Of a stretch of DNA of 7,422 nucleotides, positions 1 to 4,812 are shown piece after piece. Every line of letters starts with the position of its first letter. The stretch's first letter is position 1. The stretch comes from JAFGHJ01 sp964631335 (GTDB lineage Bacteria > Hydrothermota > UBA3072): assembly GCA_964631335.1 (NCBI GenBank), contig CAZVXD010000089.1, positions 1-7,422 on the forward strand. Reading direction: 5' to 3'. A program made the translations under genes and the position numbers. The notes beneath the pieces are model-generated. The model worked only from the letters and a program-made list of their open reading frames with translations. It was not told the DNA's origin and searched no databases.

Positions 1-532
1 CCGAACTTTCAAATATTCTAAATCGGGGATTTAATTCATAAGGACTGGTTTCCCAGTTTATCGATTTTGTGGCGTCAAAATCGACGACAATTGTGTTGGA
101 GCCTCCAGGTAATATAGTGAAGTCCTCATCAAGCTCATATACAAATGATGAGTCTTGTGGCATAGGAATTAACAGCGAATCTTGTATACTGTCTCTCACG
201 ACCCAATTTATCTGAGCTAATAATAACAATACACTGCTATAATTTCCGGGTTCTATATCAGCAAAATAACTTCCGGTGCTATAATTGTATGTGAGCGATG
301 CTCCACGTCCGCCGATAAGATTCAAGACGTCAATCTGGTGAATGTCCTGGTTAACAATTAAGAATTCACCCGCTTCATCTCTTATTCCAACCCCTAATAC
401 CGCTAAATATATGTGTTCGACATCCTGCGGTTGAGGTGCATCTATTAGCCATATTCTTAAATGTCCTTTTCCGTCTCCACAACCCATAATAAATAAAAGA
501 ATAAATACAAAAAAAACTTTTTTTCTAATCAA
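1..532 (-). CDS. DUF4382-like lipoprotein, partial (3' end beyond window)
   Basis: I translated 177 codons from a TTG at 532 down to the left edge with no stop. The TTG follows a strong RBS (GGGAGG, 5-nt spacer); the first in-frame ATG is codon 16, inside the signal peptide, so TTG is preferred. The N-terminus is a short lipoprotein signal: IRKK, a hydrophobic run at residues 6-16, then lipobox I-M-G-C with Cys18 as the predicted lipidated residue, followed by Gly rather than Asp. Residues 25-50 (LRIWLIDAP, then IYLAVLGVGI) resemble the start of DUF4382 domains (LTDAP, then VYVTVTGV). 'DIEPGNYSSVLL' (92-103) resembles the family's PAGxYTQIRL segment, and 'VVDFDATKSI...YELNPRFRI' (149-173) resembles its LDFDAxxSI...L+P+IRV segment. 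The family is found in secreted or lipid-anchored proteins of unknown role. The region between residues 106 and 145 is longer than I expect. The family call comes from motif memory, not a search. Confidence 0.75.
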   Translation of the reverse strand, partial: MIRKKVFFVFILLFIMGCGDGKGHLRIWLIDAPQPQDVEHIYLAVLGVGIRDEAGEFLIVNQDIHQIDVLNLIGGRGASLTYNYSTGSYFADIEPGNYSSVLLLLAQINWVVRDSIQDSLLIPMPQDSSFVYELDEDFTILPGGSNTIVVDFDATKSINWETSPYELNPRFRIFESS

Positions 533-537
533 AAAAA

Positions 538-543
538 CCTCCC
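538..543 (-). promoter_or_regulatory. Ribosome binding site that fixes the TTG start of the lipoprotein gene
   Basis: Read on the minus strand, GGGAGG (preceded by AAA) lies 5 nt before TTG at 532-530. No ATG or GTG in the same frame lies near this site, and the codons after TTG encode a textbook lipoprotein signal peptide. This decides the start. Confidence 0.75.
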
Positions 544-567
544 TTTTGATTTATATTCACCACACCT

Positions 568-595
568 AATATAACCCGTTTTTACTAATAGTCAA
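568..595 (-). promoter_or_regulatory. Sigma70-like promoter of the lipoprotein gene
   Basis: Read on the minus strand, TTGACT (595-590) is followed after 16 nt by TATATT (573-568). Transcription would start near 561, giving a leader of about 29 nt that contains the GGGAGG site. The -10 box and the 16-nt spacer match the promoter of the regulator-feoAB operon on the other strand. This is seen by pattern only. Confidence 0.55.
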
Positions 596-603
596 ACCCC
601 GGC

Positions 604-616
604 GCGGCAAAGCCGC
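604..616. other. Small GC-rich hairpin in AT-rich gap
   Basis: GCGGC-AAA-GCCGC can form a 5-bp stem with a 3-nt loop. It stands out in an otherwise very AT-rich gap and sits between the lipoprotein promoter and the nested inverted repeat. It lacks a clean T-run on either strand and has no gene ending close to it, so I do not call it a terminator. It may be one end of the adjoining repeat element. Confidence 0.45.
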
Positions 617-853
617 TAAATTTAAAAATCAAATATCAAAATTTAAAATTACAAATTATAAATTCAAAAAGAAAAACACTTACCACAGAGGACACAGAGA
701 AACAATTGTGTAAAAAAAGAAAAAAACTGAGAACAAAGAGAAAAAAACAGATAAAAACTCTGCGCTCTCTGTGGTTAAAAAAACAGGGGTTGAGAGAGGT
801 GGGCTCTGTGAGTTTTTATTAATTTTGCATTTTAATTTTTAATATTTCATTTA
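617..853. repeat. Nested imperfect inverted repeat (AT-rich outer arms, CACAGAG inner arms)
   Basis: This gap between the divergent lipoprotein gene and iron operon has no gene. The outer arms are AT-rich: 617-670 (AAATATCAAAATTTAAAATT within it), and 811-853, whose reverse complement reads AAATATTAAAAATTAAAATG. The inner arms are TACCACAGAGGACACAGAG (681-699) and CTCTGCGCTCTCTGTGGTTA (758-777), the latter reading TAACCACAGAGAGCGCAGAG on the other strand. A degraded copy of the same unit (CTGAGAACAAAGAGAAA) lies at 728-744, and a short CTCTGTGAG lies at about 804-812. The arms are similar but not identical, so this is a decayed or modular element rather than a recent duplication. It contains no transposase ORF. 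Confidence 0.7.
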
Positions 854-863
854 TCTACTGGGC

Positions 864-891
864 TTGACAAAAGATATATGCATCTTATATT
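864..891 (+). promoter_or_regulatory. Promoter of the metalloregulator-feoA-feoB operon
   Basis: TTGACA (864-869, a perfect -35 consensus) is followed after 16 nt by TATATT (886-891). The predicted transcription start, near 898, falls inside the 22-bp palindrome, and the leader to the preferred start codon at 921 would be about 23 nt. The spacer holds a short inverted repeat, AAGAT (871-875) and ATCTT (882-886), that partly resembles the palindrome. Confidence 0.7.
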
Positions 892-910
892 GTTAGATAT
901 ATCTAACAAT
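889..910. promoter_or_regulatory. Perfect 22-bp palindrome, probable operator of the DtxR-family regulator
   Basis: The arms ATTGTTAGATA (889-899) and TATCTAACAAT (900-910) are exact reverse complements with no central spacer. The site overlaps the last three bases of the -10 box and the predicted transcription start, where a bound repressor would block RNA polymerase. The core TTAG-N6-CTAA recalls the TTAG...CTAA ends of known DtxR/IdeR boxes, but the centre differs. The neighbouring regulator gene makes autoregulation the simplest reading; binding itself is inferred. Confidence 0.75.
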
Positions 911-915
911 GGAGG
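911..915 (+). promoter_or_regulatory. Ribosome binding site that places the regulator start at 921
   Basis: GGAGG (911-915) is followed by a 5-nt spacer and ATG at 921. The earlier in-frame ATG at 909 has no RBS, overlaps the palindrome, and would leave a leader of only about 10 nt. It would also make the RBS part of the coding region. Confidence 0.75.
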
Positions 916-920
916 AAAAG

Positions 921-1319
921 ATGGAGTTAAGTAAAAGCAGGGAAGATTATTTGGAAGCTATTTGTGAGATTTGCGAGGAGGAAAAAGTCGCCAGGGTAAC
1001 AGATATCGCTTCTCACATGTCTGTTTCGCTTGCAAGTGTAAATTACGCTTTAAATGCTTTACGCAAATCGGGATTAATAAAACACAAAAAATATGGTTAT
1101 ATAGAATTAACCGAAAGAGGCAATAAAATAGGAGAAGCCATTTGCAGAAAACACAAATTAATACGAAGTTTTTTGATTGATGTTTTAAACGTTGACGCAA
1201 ATATCGCGGACAAAGATGCCTGCGGCATCGAACACGTAGTTTCGGAAGAAACATGCGACAAAATGAAATCTTATCTTAAATCCAGAGAGGCTTTAGAAAA
1301 TTATGATATCTCTTCTTGA
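921..1319 (+). CDS. DtxR/MntR-family metal-dependent transcriptional regulator
   Basis: A 132-residue repressor, probably sensing Fe(II) or Mn(II) and controlling its own operon. Start 921 is chosen over 909 because of the RBS, and because family members begin close to the LSxSxEDYLEAI motif (residues 3-14 here). A winged HTH spans about residues 8-64 (recognition helix near SLASVNYALNALRKSG). The dimerisation and metal-binding domain follows (about 65-128). By comparison with Bacillus MntR and Corynebacterium DtxR, the likely ligands are Asp9, Glu12, His78, Cys101, Glu104 and His105 (CGIEH). Asp9 is MntR-like, whereas Cys101 matches DtxR Cys102, so metal choice cannot be read off directly. 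It lacks the C-terminal SH3-like domain of full-length DtxR/IdeR; the length fits the short MntR form. Its 3' end overlaps feoA by 17 nt in another frame, implying co-translation. The feoAB context favours iron. Confidence 0.9.
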   Translation: MELSKSREDYLEAICEICEEEKVARVTDIASHMSVSLASVNYALNALRKSGLIKHKKYGYIELTERGNKIGEAICRKHKLIRSFLIDVLNVDANIADKDACGIEHVVSEETCDKMKSYLKSREALENYDISS

Positions 1320-1596
1320 GGCAAAGGAAAATGTACCGCTTATGGTAAAATCTGTGAGGAGTACCGGACAAGGCATGGTTAATATTCCCATAAGAGGAAG
1401 GGGAAGAAGACGCGGCGGCGGTAGAAGAAATTGGTGCAGAAGATTTTCTAACATGGGTATAAGAGAAGGGGTAATAATAAAAAAAATAACCATGCACCCT
1501 TTTTTCGGCCCCGTAATCATAAAGGTCGGCAACTGTGAAATTGCTATCGGTCGAATAATGGCAAACACTATACTTGTGGAAGAGGTAAAAGAGTGA
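1303..1596 (+). CDS. feoA: FeoA-family protein with Arg/Gly-rich insertion
   Basis: A 97-residue SH3-like FeoA protein, the small cytosolic partner of FeoB in Fe(II) uptake. Family hallmarks are SLLEAKENVPLMVKSV at the N-terminus, RRFSNMGIREGVIIKKI (46-62), FFGPVIIKVGNCEIAIGRIMANTILVEEV (67-95), and a fitting domain order. It is longer than the usual 75-85 residues. The excess is mainly a strongly basic segment at residues 31-47 with nine arginines and several glycines, followed by the conserved 'GI+xG' turn; Trp44 and Cys45 sit inside it, and a second Cys is at 78. The matching DNA has a pure purine run at 1392-1410. The ATG at 1303 lies inside the regulator gene; the nearest RBS-like sequence (AGAGAGG, 1284-1290) is 12 nt away, so translation may depend on coupling. 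It overlaps feoB by 4 nt. The role of the basic segment is unknown. Confidence 0.88.
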   Translation: MISLLEAKENVPLMVKSVRSTGQGMVNIPIRGRGRRRGGGRRNWCRRFSNMGIREGVIIKKITMHPFFGPVIIKVGNCEIAIGRIMANTILVEEVKE

Positions 1597-3311
1597 AAAG
1601 ACTTTTACTGTTCGGTAATCCTAATGTGGGGAAAAGCGCTATATTTACCAGGCTTACCGGAGTGAAAGTGATAGCTTCCAATTATCCTGGAACAACCGTC
1701 GAATATTTAAGAGGTAAAATGAAAATAGAAAACAATGACATCGAAGTCATCGATGTTCCGGGTACTTACTCTCTGCATCCGGATTCTCCCGCGGAAGAAG
1801 TGGCAAAAAAAATACTGAATGAAAGCGACCCGAAAGAAACAGTGATCGTAAATGTCATAGACTCCACAAATCTCGAAAGAAATTTAAATCTTACTCTCCA
1901 ATTGTTATCCACTAATTTTCCGGTTTTAGCCCTTTTAAATTTCTGGGATGAAACAAAACACAAAGGCATAAATATAGACACTGAAAAATTAAGTAAACTT
2001 CTGAGAATTCACGTCGTGCCTTCCGTCGCCATCACCGGATACGGCATACAGGAATTGAGACAAAAGATTATAAAAGCAAAGCCTTCTACCTTAAAACTGA
2101 AGGGAAAAGATTTATGGAATCTAATAGGTAAAATTATTAATAAAACCCAGAACCTGGAACACCACCATCACACATTTCCTCAAGTCCTGGAAGAAATTTC
2201 GACTCATCCTATTCTGGGGATAATTTTTTCTGGTTTTGTTTTATTCTTATCATTTGTAATTATACGCCTCATAGGCGAAGGCTTAATCAGATTCATTTTC
2301 GAACCGCTTTTTCAAAATTTATGGATGCCCGTCCTGTTGAAAATATCGACTTTTCTGGGCAGCGAAACTTTACTACACAAAATTTTTATCGGAGAATTAA
2401 TCTCAGGAAAAATTGATTTTTACCAATCTTTCGGACTTCTAAGCACCGGTTTATTTATCCCTTTAGCTGCTGTTTTGCCATACATTATCAGTTTCTACTT
2501 TATTCTCTCCATCCTCGAGGATACCGGATATCTACCCAGACTCGCAGTGCTTGTAGACCGCCTCATGCACCAGATTGGCATTCACGGAATGGGAATAGTA
2601 CCCATGTTCCTGGCTTTCGGATGCAACGTACCGGGTGTTCTGGCGACCAGAATCATGGAAACAAGAAGGGAAAGGCTTATAGCCGCTACAGTGATGTCGA
2701 TTTCAATTCCCTGTATGGCTCAAACAGCCATGATATTCGGTCTTTTAGGTCAATATGGTTTCAAGGGAATCGCTCCGGTTTTTGTCACATTGTTCTTGGT
2801 CTGGCTTCTGGTGGGGAAAATAATGTCAAGATTCGTTTCCGGAGAAAGCCCGGAGATATTTACCGAAATTCCTCCCTACAGAATACCTTATTTCAAAGTT
2901 CTTATAAAAAAAGTCTGGCTGAGAGTTGGATGGTTTCTCAAAGAAGCTCTTCCTTTTGTTTTGATAGGTGTATTGATCGTAGATTTATTCTATATATTCG
3001 GTTTTATAAATTTTATATCCAGGATTTTCGGAGGCTTATTAACCAAAATACTCGGTATCCCGGCAGAAGCCATAGCCGCACTTTTAATAGGATTTTTGCG
3101 TAAAGATGTCGCGATAGGAATGCTTGCGCCTTTAGGCTTATCCATGGGACAATTAATTACTGCTTCGGTTGTTCTTACTATGTACTTCCCATGTGTGGCT
3201 ACTTTCGTCGTGCTGTTTAAAGAATTGGGATTCTGGGATACTCTCAAATCTATCGCCATAATGTTTTCATCCGCTCTTTTCATAGGCTGGATTCTTAATT
3301 TGATTTATTAA
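1593..3311 (+). CDS. feoB: Ferrous iron transporter FeoB (short form)
   Basis: An inner-membrane Fe(II) transporter with an N-terminal GTPase domain, 572 residues long against roughly 650-770 for common FeoBs. The GTG start overlaps feoA (GTGA) and has GGAAGAGG 7 nt upstream. G-motifs: G1 GNPNVGKS (8-15), G2 around NYPGTT (30-35), G3 DVPGT (54-58), G4 NFWD (116-119, usually NxxD), G5 near SVAITG (144-149). The linker to the membrane domain, normally a GDI helical domain, is only about 40 residues and contains a natural HHHH run (190-193). The membrane part starts near HPILGIIF (205-212). It carries the Gate motifs with LEDTGYLPR, HGMGIVPMFLAFGCNVPG (Cys344), SIPCMAQ (Cys374), EIPPYRIP (from Glu425), and PCVATF (Cys534) near the end. 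The C-terminus is complete, ending after a final hydrophobic helix. Only compactness is unusual; the transport residues I can recognise are present. Confidence 0.95.
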   Translation: MKRLLLFGNPNVGKSAIFTRLTGVKVIASNYPGTTVEYLRGKMKIENNDIEVIDVPGTYSLHPDSPAEEVAKKILNESDPKETVIVNVIDSTNLERNLNLTLQLLSTNFPVLALLNFWDETKHKGINIDTEKLSKLLRIHVVPSVAITGYGIQELRQKIIKAKPSTLKLKGKDLWNLIGKIINKTQNLEHHHHTFPQVLEEISTHPILGIIFSGFVLFLSFVIIRLIGEGLIRFIFEPLFQNLWMPVLLKISTFLGSETLLHKIFIGELISGKIDFYQSFGLLSTGLFIPLAAVLPYIISFYFILSILEDTGYLPRLAVLVDRLMHQIGIHGMGIVPMFLAFGCNVPGVLATRIMETRRERLIAATVMSISIPCMAQTAMIFGLLGQYGFKGIAPVFVTLFLVWLLVGKIMSRFVSGESPEIFTEIPPYRIPYFKVLIKKVWLRVGWFLKEALPFVLIGVLIVDLFYIFGFINFISRIFGGLLTKILGIPAEAIAALLIGFLRKDVAIGMLAPLGLSMGQLITASVVLTMYFPCVATFVVLFKELGFWDTLKSIAIMFSSALFIGWILNLIY

Positions 3312-3341
3312 ATAGCCATTAAGAAATAAAGAAAATTAAGT

Positions 3342-3396
3342 AGTCCAAAGTCCAATGCCCTCGGTCCAAAGTCAAAACCAAATCTCAAAGTCCAAG
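3342..3396. repeat. Degenerate TCCAAAGTC-type tandem repeats
   Basis: AGTCCAAAGTCCAA (3342-3355), GGTCCAAAGTCAAAA (3363-3377) and CTCAAAGTCCAAG (about 3384-3396) are imperfect copies of a unit of about 9-10 bases. They lie just after feoB, in a 212-nt gap with no gene. The unit is too short and irregular for CRISPR repeats. Related sequence in reverse complement (GGTCCTTGGTCTTGG) appears after purH. Confidence 0.6.
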
Positions 3397-3427
3397 CCAC
3401 CATTCAAACGCTAAACGATTCAACCTA

Positions 3428-3456
3428 TTGTCTTCCCTGCGTTTTTGCGTGATAAT
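3428..3456 (+). promoter_or_regulatory. Possible promoter of gpsA-merR-purH
   Basis: TTGTCT (3428-3433) and GATAAT (3451-3456) are separated by 17 nt, matching 4/6 and 5/6 of the consensus boxes. Transcription would start near 3463, about 60 nt before gpsA. A 212-nt gap after feoB makes an independent promoter plausible, but AT-rich DNA yields such matches by chance. A second TTGACT at 3485-3490 lacks a well-spaced -10 box. Confidence 0.35.
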
Positions 3457-3523
3457 AATTTCAAGCTGGCAAAAATATCTTCCCTTGACTTCTTTTGGAT
3501 AATAATTAATTTCCTGGGAAATC

Positions 3524-4531
3524 ATGAAATCGAATGTAGGAATTATAGGCGCGGGAAACTGGGGGACCACTCTCGCTATATATCTCAATTTCAGAAGTAT
3601 AAATGTTATACTTTATGAACCAATCGAAGAAAGAATCGAAAATCTATTAAAATTCGGAGAAAACAAGGAATTTCTTCCGGGCTATAAAATACCCGATAAT
3701 ATTAATATCACTTCGAACCCGGAAAAGCTTGCAGAAAAATCGGACTATGTTTTCTTTGTTCTTCCCAGTCATGTATTACGGCATATAGCAAAAGTATTCG
3801 CGGATTATATTAACGAAGAAAAAACCATCGTAAGTTTCACGAAAGGCTTAGATCCCGACACTTTACAAAGAATGTCCGAAATAATAGAAGAAGAAATACC
3901 CGTTCACAGCGGACAAACTGTTGCTGTTTCTGGTCCTTCTATAGCAAGAGAAGTAATAAAAAAAGTTCCTACTTCCCTGGTCGCCGCTTCCATAAATACT
4001 AAAAAAGCGGAAATTATCCAGAAAATGCTCTCCGGCGACGTAATGAGAGTTTATACTTCTTCAGACATTGTGGGAGTGGAACTCGGCGGAGCTTTCAAAA
4101 ATATTTACGCAATAGCGGCTGGAATATGCGACGGTATGAAACTCGGAATGAACGCGAAAGCCGCGCTTATAACAAGATCGATGGCGGAACTTTCCCTTCT
4201 GGGAGAAAAAATGGGTGGGCATGAAAAAACTTTCGCGGGTCTTTCAGGCTTTGGAGACCTCATAGTTACATCGTTTTCCGCTTATTCAAGGAACAGAACT
4301 CTGGGAGAAAAACTGGGCAGAGGAAAAAATTTGAAAGATATTGTTTCGGAAACCGTAGAAGTCATGGAGGGAATTACAACCGCAAAATCGATATTAAAAC
4401 TTTCAAAAAAATATAAGGTAAAGTTGCCTGTGGCAAAAGAAATCTACTATATATTATATGAAGACAAAAATCCTTTAGACTCGATTAAGGATTTAATGAA
4501 AAGAGAACTTAAAAAGGAGAGAAAAAAATGA
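3524..4531 (+). CDS. gpsA: NAD(P)+-dependent sn-glycerol-3-phosphate dehydrogenase
   Basis: Cytosolic enzyme that reduces dihydroxyacetone phosphate to sn-glycerol 3-phosphate for bacterial phospholipid synthesis. At 335 residues it has the normal family length. The Rossmann motif GAGNWG (9-14) follows directly after the start, which fixes the ATG although its RBS is weak (GGGA at 3516-3519). Other family segments are FVLPSHVLR, SFTKGLD with Lys107, VSGPSIAREV, and VELGGAFKNIYAIAAGICDGMKLG with Lys192 as the likely catalytic lysine. The C-terminal domain contains GLSGFGDLIVTSFSAYSRNRTLG (substrate and cofactor contacts, including NR) and VEGITTAK-like VMEGITTAKS. The stop overlaps the next gene's start by 4 nt (ATGA), so it heads a translationally coupled unit with the MerR-type gene and purH. 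Confidence 0.97.
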   Translation: MKSNVGIIGAGNWGTTLAIYLNFRSINVILYEPIEERIENLLKFGENKEFLPGYKIPDNINITSNPEKLAEKSDYVFFVLPSHVLRHIAKVFADYINEEKTIVSFTKGLDPDTLQRMSEIIEEEIPVHSGQTVAVSGPSIAREVIKKVPTSLVAASINTKKAEIIQKMLSGDVMRVYTSSDIVGVELGGAFKNIYAIAAGICDGMKLGMNAKAALITRSMAELSLLGEKMGGHEKTFAGLSGFGDLIVTSFSAYSRNRTLGEKLGRGKNLKDIVSETVEVMEGITTAKSILKLSKKYKVKLPVAKEIYYILYEDKNPLDSIKDLMKRELKKERKK

Positions 4532-4812
4532 AAAAAATGTTTTATGTAATAAAAGAAGTCTCCGACCTTCTGGATGAAAGTGAATCGACTTTAAGATTCT
4601 GGGAAGGAGAATTTAAAGAATTAAGACCGAGAAGAAGCAGCGGAGGAAAAAGATTATATTCCGAAGATGATATCAAATTATTAAAAAAGATAAAATATCT
4701 GCTGCGTGAAAAGAAATTATCCATAGAAGGCGCGAATGAACAACTTAGAGGAAAAACCGAAGAGCTCGACCTGATAGGGAAATTGGAAGAAGTCAAAAGG
4801 ATACTGCAATGA
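4528..4812 (+). CDS. Small MerR-family HTH DNA-binding protein
   Basis: A 94-residue protein that is almost only a MerR-type winged helix: FYVIKEVSDLLDESESTLRFWEGEF (5-29) gives the HTH with the typical LRFWE, then LRPRRSSGGKRLYSEDDIKLLKKIKYLLREKKLSIEGANEQLR (32-74) gives the wing (GGKRLY) and following helices. The remaining 20 residues are a short, charged, coiled-coil-like tail that could dimerise it; there is no effector-binding domain. It resembles the small MerR-like proteins seen beside housekeeping genes in many bacteria, whose ligands and targets are generally unknown. GGAGAG (4516-4521) lies 6 nt before ATG 4528; a second ATG at 4537 is possible but has poorer spacing. It overlaps gpsA and purH by 4 nt each. 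The operon position suggests constant co-expression, not a dedicated local switch; I cannot name its target. Confidence 0.88.
   Translation: MKKMFYVIKEVSDLLDESESTLRFWEGEFKELRPRRSSGGKRLYSEDDIKLLKKIKYLLREKKLSIEGANEQLRGKTEELDLIGKLEEVKRILQ

Noticed and set aside
681..777. CACAGAG units as a CRISPR array
   Set aside because: The units are short, imperfect and in opposite orientations, with no regular spacers and no cas genes nearby.
909..920. ATG at 909 as the start of the DtxR-family gene (136 residues)
   Set aside because: It overlaps the palindrome, has no RBS, and would put the GGAGG site inside the coding region. ATG at 921 has ideal spacing and gives the family-typical N-terminus.
2154..2173. 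LEHHHH in FeoB as a vector-derived His tag or contamination
   Set aside because: It lies in the middle of a continuous FeoB frame with natural sequence on both sides, and has only four histidines. It is native sequence.
2621..3103. Open frame of 160 codons on the plus strand inside feoB
   Set aside because: It lies wholly within the feoB membrane domain in another frame, has unusual composition and no RBS, and resembles no family I know. It is a frame shadow.
3292..3325. TTCTTAAT...ATTAAGAA inverted repeat around the feoB stop as a terminator
   Set aside because: The stem is only 8 A/T-rich base pairs with an 18-nt loop and no following T-run, so it is unlikely to terminate transcription.
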